A DNA stretch of 46,519 nt from Lactifluus volemus (taxonomy: Eukaryota > Basidiomycota > Agaricomycetes > Russulales > Russulaceae): positions 1 through 46,519 of the forward strand of contig WTXI01000284.1 of NCBI GenBank assembly GCA_022376515.1. Reading direction: 5' to 3'. The notes below the pieces were generated by a model, which had not been told where the DNA came from, made no database searches, and saw nothing but the letters and a program-made list of their open reading frames with translations. Shown here in pieces: positions 12,897-24,000 of the stretch (within the stretch, counting starts at the first letter, position 1; the number at the start of each line of letters is the position of its first letter). The translations under genes and the position numbers were made by a program.

Positions 12897-14681
12897 ATGT
12901 TCTTCTCTACCGAGCGGTTGTCCAGGTTGTCCAGTGCATGGCGGCATACTCCCATGAAATGGAACCCACTCCCCTGGTTCGTCGGCGCCCTCTTACTCGT
13001 TCTCATCCAGTACAGACGACACCGTACCGGGAAGGAGGTTTATGTCGATGAAGATGGACATGAGGTTATCAAGCTCAAAGGACCCTGGCAGGTCGGTGCC
13101 TTTTTTTTTTTTTAATCTCGCATTTTGGCACGCTTTTTTTTTGGCACCCATAAGCGCGAGAGAATCGATGACAAGGGTTACATGCCCTAGAGGCTGTGAG
13201 CAGTGTCGACCTCCATGAGCGGGTACTCTGTCTCCCTTATTCGCTCCCCCGCTGACGACTTTTTTTTTCCACCGTCTTTGACAGGTTCACATCCTTGGTG
13301 CACTCCCCCTCCGAAATCTCTCGCGCCTTTGGGGCTGGCTCAACTCGTTTGAGCTGCCAGTCTGGCTTCGACCGATCAGCTTCAAGCTTTACGCCCTCCT
13401 TTTCGGCGTTGACCTTACAGAAATCGAGCCCATAGACCTTCGCGAGTACCCTTCTCTCGGTGCCTTCTTTTATCGTTCCCTCGCTCCAGGCTCACGTCCC
13501 ATCGCCGACTCTGCTCTCGTCTCCCCCGCGGATGGCACGGTCCTTCATTTCGGTGCTGTACAAGGCGCACGTGTCGAACAGGTGAAAGGGCTTACTTATT
13601 CCCTCGACGCACTTCTTGGCGTCGAGCGGCCCAGACCTCAAACGGGAAAGCCCAACGTTACCACGACAACTACGACAGTGCCTTTCCCGGTCCGCGAGAT
13701 GGCCATCGTCGACGACCGCGAGTTTGCAAATGTGAACGGGATAGAGTACAGCCTTTCACAACTCATCGGCACCTCTGCACCCACAACCCCTGCTACCCCT
13801 ACTTCTGATGATGAAGAAGAGGGTGTCCCAGAGTTTCCGACAAACCGGGAAGCGTACGAGCGTCCATCACCACCACCCGTGCCGCATAAACATGGTGTAC
13901 GAATCGATGCGTCTGTCGTCGAGTCGGACAAGTCGGTTCAAGAGACGGCCGCGGACCATGCCTCAGTTGCGAAAGAGCTTGGCCCACGCGATGCGTTCCC
14001 CGGTCGCATTGGCCTACAGAGGCGCGGCACCGCCCGGGTCAAACCTGGCAACGCCCTCTTCTTTGCTGTGATATATCTTGCTCCGGGAGATTACCATCGG
14101 TTTCACAGTCCGACAGCGTGGGTGGTCGAAAAGCGGCGGCATTTCCAAGGTATCTGTCGTACCCTTCCCCTTCTTTTCCACGAGCTGATCGAAGGGCTCT
14201 TTTTCTGGCAGGTGAGCTATTTTCGGTCTCGCCATGGGTTGCCAAACGCGTCGAGAATTTGTTCGTATTGAACGAGCGTGTTGCCCTACTCGGACGATGG
14301 CGGCACGGATTTTTCGGCATGGTCCCGGTCGGTGCAACGAATGTGGGGAGCATAAAGATCAACTTTGATCAGGTGTGGAGAACGTTCTTATCATCCATCG
14401 ATGTTCACTTACAGATTTTGATCGCATAGGCTTTGCGCACGAACGTCCGTGGACGTCCTCCGCCACCGGGGACGTATAACGAGGCAGTGTACTCGGCTGC
14501 CTCGCCGATCTTGAACGGCCAACCGCTACAACCGGGGCATGAGATGGGCGGGTTTTGCCTCGGGAGCACGATCGTGCTCGTGTTCGAGGCGCCGCCGACG
14601 TTTGAGTTTGCAGTGCATGCGGGACAGAAGGTGCGAGTGGGGCAAAAATTGGGAGATATAATAAAAGGAAAGGAGGAATAG
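12897..14681 (+). CDS. PSD1: Phosphatidylserine decarboxylase, mitochondrial PSD1 type
   Basis: Converts phosphatidylserine to phosphatidylethanolamine with loss of CO2 in the mitochondrial inner membrane. Four exons (12897-13091, 13285-14149, 14212-14372, 14430-14681) give 490 aa. The N-terminus is Arg/Ser-rich ([17 protein letters not shown], presequence-like), followed by one hydrophobic span ([12 protein letters not shown]). Conserved blocks include [57 protein letters not shown] and the self-cleavage site LGST (14559-14570), where the Ser becomes the pyruvoyl group of the small subunit. A low-complexity, acidic insert ([18 protein letters not shown]) lies in the middle of the large subunit and looks species-specific. 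An ATG at 12561 is also in frame, but the CT-rich region between favours 12897. Confidence 0.95.
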
Positions 14682-14905
14682 AGGCGACTGGTACTCGCCT
14701 CGTAAGTAAGTTAGTTACACGCATGAGCTGGATACAAAGTGTTTATGCCTATCACGACTACATTTACTAGAAGTATATCCGTTTCTTGTCGAAAATTTGT
14801 TCCTTTTTTTGCCCTTTGCTATGTAGTAATATGCAATATATCTCTTTGTCGCGATTCACGATCGTCTCAACAGTGCCATTCCTTCTTTCTGTCTCTCTCT
14901 GATAC

Positions 14906-16296
14906 ATGACAATCGACAACATCACTGAAGGTAGCGGTAGCCAACTTGAACGACTTGAAAAGGCAGAGTCTCCACCATATATCGTCTTTGGCTACGGGTC
15001 CCTTATCTTCCGCGTAAGTGACGTCGAAAAACGATCGCACACTCGACGACAACGACGACGCTTCCTCACTAAAACTGGCAGCCTCCACCGCACGTCATCA
15101 AACAAAGTGCGTTGTTTTTAAGAGGACCGTGAAACTTCTAAATCTAAACGTACGGAAAGGCCCGGGATTTCTCAAAGGTTACGTTCGTCGTTTTGCGCAG
15201 AAATCGCACGATCATCGCGGTACGCCCAAAGTACTGTAAACGTCTCTTTTTCAAAATCCCCCCCCTCGGTGGAATACTAGCTTTTTAACATTAACATACG
15301 TTACCGTTAGAATCCGGGACGAGTCGTCACACTCGTACATCAAGAAGATTGGGCTGCGTTTTCAGCTGCAGTACGTTACCCCGTTTTCTTTTCTTTTTTG
15401 TTGAATCTTTCCCTTACACTCATTTTCTAAAATTGTGCATGTTGCAAGGATGCTTTCCCGCACGAAGATGTCGTTTGGGGTCAGTACTGCCTTGTCTCAC
15501 CCATCTCTTGGCGCGAACCCAACTACCTGTAACTACTTTACAGGTGTTGCATTCACAATCGACCCTGAGCACGCCACAGAAGTCCGCGCGTACTTAGGTA
15601 AGGAGCGTACGCCGTGCCACCACCTAGCTCAACAACTAACCAGGTTTACCGGTTTTTTTTGTTTTTTTCAGATTATCGCGAAAAGGTAAAAATAATAATA
15701 TCTTTTTTTCTGATTTGGTTGCTCAGTGTACAGTTTTTCGTGATTCGCCAGGACGGATATACACTCGAACGAGTGGACGTATACGGTTTTGAACAACACG
15801 CCGAGCGCGAGACAGTCGTCGTGGTGCGCGGCGCAGAATGCTACGTCGGACGGAACGACAATCCCTCTTTCAGTTGCGTTGCGTTTCCTTCCCCCCAAAA
15901 ACCATTTTTTATCATAAAAGGTTGACGGCGATTTTTGTTCTAAAATTCCATGCTCAGTTGGTTCAGAGCCACTCGGAGAACTAGCTGATACCATTTGGCA
16001 TGCCATTGGCCCATCGGGGTACAACAAGGTGCGATGAGCACGTGTCGTGTCTATTTGACGACGATGGTGACGGGATGCGAGCAGGACTACGTTTATGACC
16101 TCTCTGCCGCTGTGCGCGCGCTTGCGCCGGAAGCGCATGATTCGCACCTCTTTGCACTCGAGGTGCGTTCTTTGCCTCTCAACCCCCTGCGGGATGGGAC
16201 TCGATTAGTTAGGACATGCTCACTGAACCCATTAAATCCTTGCAGGCACGCTTGCGCGAGTTAGATCGCGCTAGAAGTAGTAGTTTCGAGTCCTAA
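14906..16296 (+). CDS. Glutathione-specific gamma-glutamylcyclotransferase (ChaC family)
   Basis: ChaC enzymes cleave glutathione in the cytosol to 5-oxoproline and Cys-Gly. Eleven exons join to 227 aa, the normal size: 14906-15013, 15082-15106, 15160-15230, 15311-15370, 15449-15479, 15544-15597, 15672-15685, 15752-15872, 15958-16028, 16085-16162, 16246-16296. The fold signature FGYGSLIFRPP is at the N-terminus (YGSL binds the gamma-glutamyl group). It is followed by GYVRRFAQKSHDHRGTP, PGRVVTLV, DVVWGVAFTI, ECYVGRNDNPSF and GPSGYNKDYVYDL. The catalytic Glu should fall around the VRAYLDYREKDGY segment. Exons of 14 and 25 nt are unusually small, yet each is needed to keep the conserved sequence in frame. 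Confidence 0.92.
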
Positions 16297-16394
16297 ATTA
16301 CCACGCGGCATACACAACGAGACAGGACTACTCGGCATATTTTTGAATACTGCTGTGCCTTGACTGAGATCACCTATGTACTACCTACACGACG

Positions 16395-18576
16395 TCATGG
16401 ACGGGGCGACTCGCTCAGCACGCCCCCGTATCGAGTCCCCTTCGCCCTGGAATCGCCATTGTCTACGATCCCAGGCGAAAGCCCCAACAGTGGCGAGCGT
16501 TCGTCAGCGTTTGGATTTACGGGGTCGAGTCTGCGTTGTCTCTCGACGATCCTGTAACGATGATCAGTATCGTCAGCACGACGTAAGTGAAACAACAGCG
16601 CACCCTCGCATCACTGCGGCCGTGGTCATGCGCTTGGCACGGCGCTTCGATTGGTTGTCCTCGTATTGGTCCGTCTCGTCGACGATCTCTTCAGAGATGA
16701 TCTCCTCGATAATGTCTGTATGTGTGCGTTTCCGCTTGTCATCACAAAGGCGTTTGTTTTATTTAATAGTCGAACAAAGACGTGCCTTCAAGGGTAATAA
16801 CACCGATTGCACCACCAGGAATTCCGGGGGTATTGCTCACGAGCAAAAGGTGTGCACGACCCGTTTGGCTGTAAGTGAGATTAGCACGCAAGTTCAGCAT
16901 GCGAGTAGGCAGAGCCTACGCACAAATAATCCAGCGCCTGAAAGCAGTTTATCGTTGGTCGTGCCTCTGGTAGGATTAAGAGCTGAAATTTAGACACGGG
17001 CCAGCATTGCGATGGGTCATAGGTCAGCAGCTATCGGCAAAGCTTTCAGCACGGTCTATTGGCGGCTGAAGACGTCAGATGAAATCTGACCTTCTTCACC
17101 AGTAGTAGGCCAACAAATGCCATAGGATTTCCTGGTTCATGAACTGGAAAGCGAGAGTAGCCACTCATTAGTCTGTATCTCGACCATCAACAATCTGCTT
17201 CAACAATCGAATTCGTCAACGACACGCACAAAAACTCAATCATTTTTGCGTCCAAGATGGCGTCAGAACTAAGTGCGAGAACGTCCTGCGCACGCCATTG
17301 GGTAAGTCAATTTGTTGCTGCCACATTTCGACGCACCTTCATTGGGGTCATGATAGTTTCCACACTTTTTGAATTGAGTTCCAAGACGCCATTTAAGATG
17401 CTAATCTCGTCATCACGCAGTGGCTCTTTGCCGGTGCGGTGAAATTGCAGGAAGGACTTTAGCTCTGCTTTTTTGTACGTGTGCAGGTCGCTTTTGCCGA
17501 GGACGTGGTCGAGAAGCTTGGCTATTGGCCATGCGATTGGAGCTGGAGAGCATGAGATTAGCATCGAGTGAAAGATAGCAGATAAGTGCCGAACCGAAAA
17601 GGTACATGAGTGTAAGGACAACCGGTACGCAACGAGCGCCGATGGAGAGGCCATAGCGTACGCTTGTGGCTTGAGGGATGATTCTATTATCATATTTAGC
17701 CAACTGTGAAGGACGTACAAAAAGGTGAAGGCGTACTCTCTATTTGGCAAGAAGTGGTATTGATTTGGTAAGGATTGAAGCTAAACGCCAAAAGAACGTA
17801 AAGCCATACCCGAATATAACTAGACAGGTCAACGATAAGCTCTGGATAAGTTGATAAACGTAATACCGATCATAGTTGTCGAGATAACAATGGCAGCAAG
17901 ACCTCCTCCAAGCTACAAAAATTTCAGAGATGAATGCTGGATATATGCTTCGTTCGGACTCACGGCACTATCTAAAAATATCGGCAAACTCTCGTTTACG
18001 ATCTAGTCCTCACATTAGCCGAGATAAGTGGATTCAAATTTCGTGGAAATGCTCACGACGTTGCCGAGCAACAAGACCTGCGATACTATGAGTCGTCGGC
18101 AAAAAGAGCCCTGGGACATCTTACCACGAGTACCCAATGGCGGCCTTTGTTAAGCAATTTCAAAACTGGACGGCGTGGCAAGTGAATAATAGCTTTACCC
18201 TCGACCCAGCCACGTTTGACACGCACCTTTGGCCGCGTTTTTCCTCTCCGCCTCGTTTTCGGATGACATGGAGAGGACACGGAGATGGAGTCCGTCAAGA
18301 CCCATGAGACCAAGGGTTAACCTGGAATCAAGTTACGCGCGGAGAGAGCGAAAAATTAACAGCGTGTACAGTTTTTCCCACAGGGCGGTGTTTTACGCAC
18401 CCGGAAAATACACCTCCTAAAAGCACCAAGAAGGTACTTATGATCATCTTGCACCAGAATTCCGGAGTGCCGAACTCTTCCCCCGTCCGGGCCGGGTTGG
18501 AGTCTTGGCTAGACGGGTTGCCATCGTGGGCTAAGGGAAACGAGTGAGAGGTGAGGAAAGTAGTCAAGAGGGGCAT
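16395..18576 (-). CDS. DUF21/CNNM-type membrane protein (MAM3-like)
   Basis: Relative of yeast Mam3 and animal CNNM proteins, which sit in vacuolar or plasma membranes and affect metal (Mg, Mn) balance. Fifteen exons give 439 aa: 18576-18401, 18321-18227, 18165-18125, 18077-18057, 18002-17964, 17912-17867, 17819-17810, 17683-17595, 17542-17337, 17285-17230, 17172-17091, 17030-16924, 16868-16786, 16715-16604, 16551-16395. DUF21 membrane spans run from [26 protein letters not shown] through [30 protein letters not shown] to [20 protein letters not shown]-pair region follows ([63 protein letters not shown]). The tail carries an acidic dileucine-type signal (ERSPLLG), typical of vacuolar sorting. 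The usual Glu of the GEIIPQ motif is not recovered in this splice model. An in-frame ATG at 18672 would add 32 residues. Confidence 0.9.
16716..16785 (-). other. GC-AG intron in the DUF21 gene
   Basis: The upstream exon must end GVITLE plus one base (GAA G) and the next must start ACATTATCGAG to give the conserved GVITLEDIIEEII. The base pair after GAAG is GC (GCACGT), and the acceptor is CACATACAG. A GT eight bases further would break the motif. Confidence 0.7.
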
Positions 18577-18695
18577 GGGGTGAGAAATTTGAAAAGTCCA
18601 GGGATTAGATATATATATATCAAGGGGTACGGCATGACTCGCCAACTCTCTTATCGTCACTTTGTCTGCCACCAGGTGGATCCATCACATGACTG
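18577..18695. promoter_or_regulatory. Divergent DUF21/TRM2 promoter with TA-rich palindrome
   Basis: The two divergent start codons are 119 bp apart if the ATG at 18576 is used. Between them, 18608-18621 reads GATATATATATATC, a perfect palindrome that could act as a TATA element in either direction. If the DUF21 gene starts at 18672 instead, this element would fall inside its coding region, which argues for the shorter start. Confidence 0.45.
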
Positions 18696-20638
18696 ATGCT
18701 CACTGGCTTGGCACGTCGTCTACTAATGGTAAATTCACTCGAGAAAAGTAGATCGTTATCCCCGACACAACTACCATTAGATAAAAAACATCCCTTGGCA
18801 TTCCCAGGCAAACGAATCAAGAAGAGGAAATACACTCCGCCAGAGCCAGGATCCCCAGACGATGTCATCTTACGACAAGTCGTAGCGCTCCTCGGAGAAG
18901 AATTCGTGGCAAGGGCGGAAGCTGATGGCACCGATTGGGACTCGCCTTTCGGCTTTAGAGAGCAAGTTGAGCTCACCGTGTCGAGCATCTCGTCCAGCGG
19001 TATGTCCTCACTCTCAGACCCGTCTCTTGCACAATCCCGCCCACCCCTGGATCTTTCACGTGTTCTGCCAGTATTGTTGCTAACGCAAACCCGCCCGAAC
19101 AGGTGAAGGGCTCGCCCTTTCCCCCTCATCGAAGCGCCCATGGATCGTTGTCATTCCGTTCACCTTGCCCGGGGAGGTCATCAACGTTCGCGTTTACAGG
19201 CACGCAAGGTTGCATTCCTTTGCCGACCTGATCAATATTCAAGTTCCAAATTCTGAACTGAGAGACATGAGTCGTGTCAAGTGCAAATACTTTGGGACCT
19301 GCGCCGGATGCCAGTATCAGGTACAATTCCTCGAGGTAGCTGGGCTTGCGCGCTGAATATTGAACACTTATTAATAGATGCTATCTTATGAAACTCAGCT
19401 CGATCTCAAGCGAAACGTGGTTGAAAAGGCTTACCAGAACTATTCCGGTCTCCCCGAGTCATCGCTACCAGTCATACAATCGACGATTCCCTCTCCTCTA
19501 CAATATGGCTATCGCACTAAGATTACGCCACATTTTGACCCCCCGCCAAAAAAGGTACAGAGCGGAGGCTCATCCGCCAATGAGGAGAAGCCGTCTTGGC
19601 TCAAGATCGGCTTCAATCAAATTGGCAAGCGAACTGTTATGGACATCGAGGTATGGTGCGTCAATTGTGGGGCAAATCAAGCCTCGAGATTGACGAACAA
19701 CAGGAATGCCCTATCGCAACCCCGGTTCTGAACGACGCTTACCGCCCAATGCGCGACGACATCGCAAAGTGAGTGTTCTGAAACTGACCTCACTTTTTCC
19801 CTGAATCTGCGTCACGCAGAAAAATATACACTTACAAAAAGGGTGTATCTCTCTTGCTCCGCGACTCTCTCGAAATTCCGGGCGGCAACTCCTCTAAGGC
19901 CACCACGGAACTCGCCGCCGGAGACAATCACGTCTGCATCACGGATCATAAGGCAACCGTGCGCGAACGCGTCGGCGACCTCCTTTTCGACTACCAAGCC
20001 GGCTCTTTCTTCCAAAACAACAACTCTGTCCTTGTCCCACTCACTTCGTACGTCCGCGACGCCATCTTCCCCCCACATCATCCACGTCCACATCGACCGC
20101 CTCGCCTCCTCCAACCCACCTAGTAGACGCCTATTGCGGCGCAGGGCTCTTCGCACTCACCCTCGCCCCACACTTTACCAAAATCGCCGGGATCGAGCTC
20201 TCCGCCGACTCGATCCGCTTCGCGACTCACAACGCCACGCTCAACAACGGTGGTCTCGAAACCGCGCACCCAAAAAAAGAAATCTCATTCCGAGCCGGCG
20301 ACGCCGCCCAAATCTTTAGCGCCGTGGCGGACTTCCCGCCCGAGCGTACCGCGCTCGTCGTCGATCCGCCGCGTAAAGGGTGCGACGAGGCGTTTTTGAG
20401 GCAGCTTTTGGAATTTGGACCGCAGACGGTCGTATATGTGAGTTGTAACGTGCACACGCAGGCTAGGGACGTCGGCCAGATCCTGTCGTGGTCGGCAGAG
20501 CAGGCGGCGGCGGCGGCGACAGGGGCGGGGAAATGTGAGGGGAAGAGGTATGTGCTGGAAAGTCTGAGAGGCTTTGATTTGTTTCCGCAGACAGCGCATG
20601 TGGAATCTGTGGCAGTTTTGAGGCTTGTAGTATCTTGA
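18696..20638 (+). pseudogene. TRM2: TRM2-like tRNA (uracil-5-)-methyltransferase, frameshifted
   Basis: SAM-dependent enzyme that makes 5-methyluridine at position 54 of tRNA. Five exons: 18696-18999, 19103-19320, 19378-19650, 19704-19768, 19820-20638. Conserved features: basic N-terminus (KRIKKRKY), a TRAM-like region (IPFTLPGEVINVRVYR), the iron-sulfur-type cysteines CKYFGTCAGCQYQ, GYRTKITPHF, FDYQAGSFFQNN, the SAM site LVDAYCGAGLFAL, the catalytic region DPPRKGC and VSCNVHTQARD. All are intact, but the frame breaks between SYVRDAIFPP and the Ser/Thr/Pro-rich linker before THLVDAYCG, at the C6 run 20069-20074. The exons sum to 1679 nt, one short of a multiple of three. One missing C fits a sequencing error or a real recent mutation; I cannot tell which. 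With the frame kept it would be about 559 aa. An in-frame ATG at 18726 is an alternative start. Confidence 0.85.
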
Positions 20639-20709
20639 TCGTGGTCGTTGGGCTGTGGCTTCTCCACCAAGTGCAATTTGAATATGTTTATGTTGAGATA
20701 CCTTATCGA

Positions 20710-20797
20710 TCGGATATGGTGTAACGGCTAACATTACCGCCTCTCAAAGGCGTTAGTCCTGATCGCGGTAGCTCGGGGTTCGATTCCCCGTATCCGA
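20710..20797 (+). tRNA. tRNA-Glu (anticodon CTC) with 17-nt intron
   Basis: The acceptor stem TCGGATA (20710-20716) pairs fully with TATCCGA (20791-20797). The D-stem GTGT pairs with ACAT. The anticodon stem ACCGC/GCGGT forms only if about 17 nt (20747-20763) are removed one base after the anticodon, the standard position for nuclear tRNA introns. The loop then holds CTC at 20743-20745, reading GAG (Glu). The T-arm CGGGG-TTCGATT-CCCCG is perfect, and the short four-base variable loop suits tRNA-Glu. Without the intron the gene is 71 nt. No CCA is encoded, as expected for a nuclear gene. Confidence 0.93.
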
Positions 20798-21089
20798 ATA
20801 TTTGTTTTTGATCACATATATCTTTCTTTCTCGCCTTGCTCCTTGCAAAGTATATCATTAATTCTGGTTTTCCCACCTCTTTACTGTACTTGGGACGCGT
20901 CAACAATGTCGTTTATTAGGCTGGTCCTTAGAAGCATGGTTAGGGAGCACGGTGGAGCACGAGCAAACCCCGGACAATGATGTGGATGTTTCGTGATAAG
21001 CCACCCATGATATCAGGACCGTTGTAGCCACACTCTGGTGATTGGACAGAAATTCCGAAAATAAAATAAAAAACCGCATATAGCTGATT
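20798..21089. other. Short gap between tRNA-Glu and NLR A
   Basis: No gene seen. The part next to the NLR A stop (about 21000-21089) resembles the 3' flanks of NLR B and C: an AATAAAATAAAAAA-type A/T stretch, then CGCATATAG, then the coding end. The duplicated unit therefore includes some 3' flank. The AAAATAAAATAAAAAA run at 21058-21073 reads on the plus strand only. Confidence 0.45.
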
Positions 21090-24000
21090 CTATGTAGATC
21101 GACTGTGGTCATAAACTGTAGCCCAATTCGATCCATGTACAAAGTGTGTCAGATCAAGAAAAGTGTCATGTCTGCCTGCAATCCGTAAAGTATGAGCTCT
21201 CTGAAAATATGGTCGATGAATGAGAGGGATCCACAAAAGGAGTTCACCGTCATCCCCACGCATCCAACCATCTTCATCGATGGGAATCTTGTTCATAAAA
21301 TCGTCCTTCTCGATGTCCTCCGTTCTGACCTTCTCTACACAAACCACTGTGGGATCTCGCGGAGTCGAAGTGGTGCACTGCCCGTCCGGCGACAATGCAA
21401 CAGACTCGACCGACTTGATGGACCTAGTAGACGAGCCTTCTCCCACTCGTGTGGGGACATCCCAAACGCGAATCGTCTGATCCGCTGAGGCTGACGCAAT
21501 GCGCTGCCCGTCCGATGAGAATGCAATCGACATGACATCCTTATAGTGTCCAGTCAATAGAATTTCTCCGACATCTCCTGTTGAGGCATCCCACACGCGA
21601 ATCGTGGAATCTGCCGAGGCTGAGGCGATATGTCGCCCGTCCGGTGAGAATGCAACAGAATTGATTGAATGAGTATGTCCAATAAATGGACCTGCTACAA
21701 CGTTTCCTGTTGCAGCGTCCCATACGCAAATCGTCGTATCTGCTGAGGCCGAAACAATGCGTGCCCCGTCTGGCGAGAATGCAATAGAGTTGAGCCGATC
21801 GGTATGCCCAGCAAATGGGCCCGCTACAGCGACTCCTGTTGCGGCATCCCACACGCAAATCGTGTGATCAGATGAACCCGAGGCGATGCGTTTACCGTCC
21901 GGCGAGAATACAACAGAGATGATAGGATCGGTGCTAGTAAATGGGCCTGCTACAGCGTCTCCTGTTGCAGCATCCCACACGCGAATCGTGCAATCACGTG
22001 AACCAGAAGCGATCTGCCGCCCGTCTGGAGAGAATGCAACAGACCAGATGCCATGGGTTTGTCTGGTAGACACGAGGGCCTCTCCTGTCATGGCATCCCA
22101 CACGCAAATCGTGTGGTCAAATGAGGCTGAGGCGATCTGCCGCCCGTCTGGAGAGAATGCAACAGACCAGATACCATCGGTTTGCCTGGTAGACACGAGG
22201 ACCTCTCCTGTCATGGCATCCCACACGCAAATCGTGTGGTCAAATGAGGCTGAGGCAATGCGCTGGCTGTCTGGCGAGAATGAGACAACATGGGTGTGTC
22301 CAGTAAACGAGCCCGAGCCCATCACCACCTCTCCTGTTGCGGCAGCCCACATGCGAATCGTATGATCGACCGAGGCCGAGGCGATATGCTCCCCATCCGG
22401 CGAGAACGCCACAAAACGGATCATACCAAGGTGCCCAGTAAATGGGCCCGCTTCAAGCTCTCCTGTTGTAGCATCCCACAGGCACACCACATGGTCGCGT
22501 GAAGCTGAAGCTGAGGCAATGTGTTGCCCGTCAGGGGAGAATGCAATAGAACGGGGCATTCCGACTGACGACATGCTCGCTACGACCACTCCTGTTGTGA
22601 TATCCCGCACGTAAATCTTGTAATCGTCCGAGGCTGAGGCGAGACGTCGCCCATCTGGCGAGAACGCAATAGAATTGACCCGATTGGTATGTTCAGTAAA
22701 TGGACCCGTCACGACATCTCCTGTTATGGCATCCCACACGCTAATCATGCAATCTCCCGAGGCCGAGGCGATGCGCTGTGCATCCGGCGAGAATGCAACA
22801 CATTTGGCCCAATAAGTGGGTCCAATAAATGGGCATGCGACAGTCTCCCCTGTTGCAGCATCCCATACGCGAATCGTGTGATCGGACGAAACCGAGGTGA
22901 TGCGATTCCCGTCAGGCGAGAATGCAACAGACGTGACCGGTCCTGTGTGTCCCGTAAATGGGCCTGCTAAGACCTCTCCTGTCGCAGCATCCCACACGCG
23001 AATCGTGCGATCAGATGAACCCGAGGCGATGTACTGCCCATCCAAAGAGAATACGACAGATTTGACCGAATCAGTGTGTCCAGTAAAAGGACCCGCTACC
23101 AACTCCCCTGTCGTGGCATTCCACACACAAATCGTGCGATCTTCCGAGGCTGAGGCAATCCGCTGTCCATCCGGAGAGAATGCAACAGAGTCGACTGAAT
23201 CATCATGTGCCTCGATCGTCATTTCCAATGCTGGCCAATGAGATAACCGCCCGCGTCCCAGGGATAATGTCCGAGGAAATAGGTGATCATAACGGATGAA
23301 GATGTGGGAAGAGCTTGGTGTGAAAGGTAGAGCCGAGATGTATATATGCGGAGCGCTCTTCGCTATCGCCATCCCAAAATATCGCACAAATGCGGAACCA
23401 TCATTCACCAATTCCAACAAATCATCCACCTCAGTTTCGGAAGTCTGTTGCGATTATACCCAATAGTTACTACATGTCGTGCTCAATTACAGCATGCACG
23501 TACCTTTCCCTGGTCAGGCTGTAACCATATGTTCAGAGATGACAACGCTCGTGAGGAAACGCCTAGAGCGCCGTTGACGCTAAGTACTTCCAACCAAAAC
23601 AAAAACTTCGCCGAGAACAGGGATCGAAACTTTACGAAGAGATCGCGTTCGAAGGGAATATGTTTTAAATGACCGTCCCACGAAACGCAGGCATACGATA
23701 GGGCAAGTGGAATGTGTCTAGCAATTCGACATTTGATTTCTGGAGCGTCGATGTTCGGAAAATAAGATGACTCGAGTTCACAAATGTTGAATTTGAGCTT
23801 GTCCAGCATTAAAGCAATGCAGGAATGAGCCAACTGACGATGGGCTTCGCCAATGTCGACGTAGAAAACATCACTTTTCTTGCTTGTTAGAAAGTCACGG
23901 AATGATGTGTGGAGAGGAACGATGGGACCTGTTTGATCAGATGAAGTGACATTGCTCAGGAGTGAGCCGAGGTGATGCAGCATTTCAACGACAGGACGAG

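Noticed and set aside
20045..20119. Intron GTACGT...CACCTAG as an explanation of the TRM2 frame break
   Set aside because: Splicing there leaves the following LVDAYCGAG out of frame and deletes the conserved SYVRDAIF segment.
21390..23218. Regular spacing of about 129 bp that might suggest a CRISPR or satellite array
   Set aside because: The period is that of WD40 units in an intact coding frame; there are no short identical repeats with unique spacers.
21192..23241. Plus-strand open frames opposite the NLR A WD40 exon (similar ones lie opposite B and C)
   Set aside because: They repeat with the same period as the WD40 units on the minus strand and translate to monotonous sequence such as RQCASRPARTQ. 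They are shadows of the repeat codon pattern.
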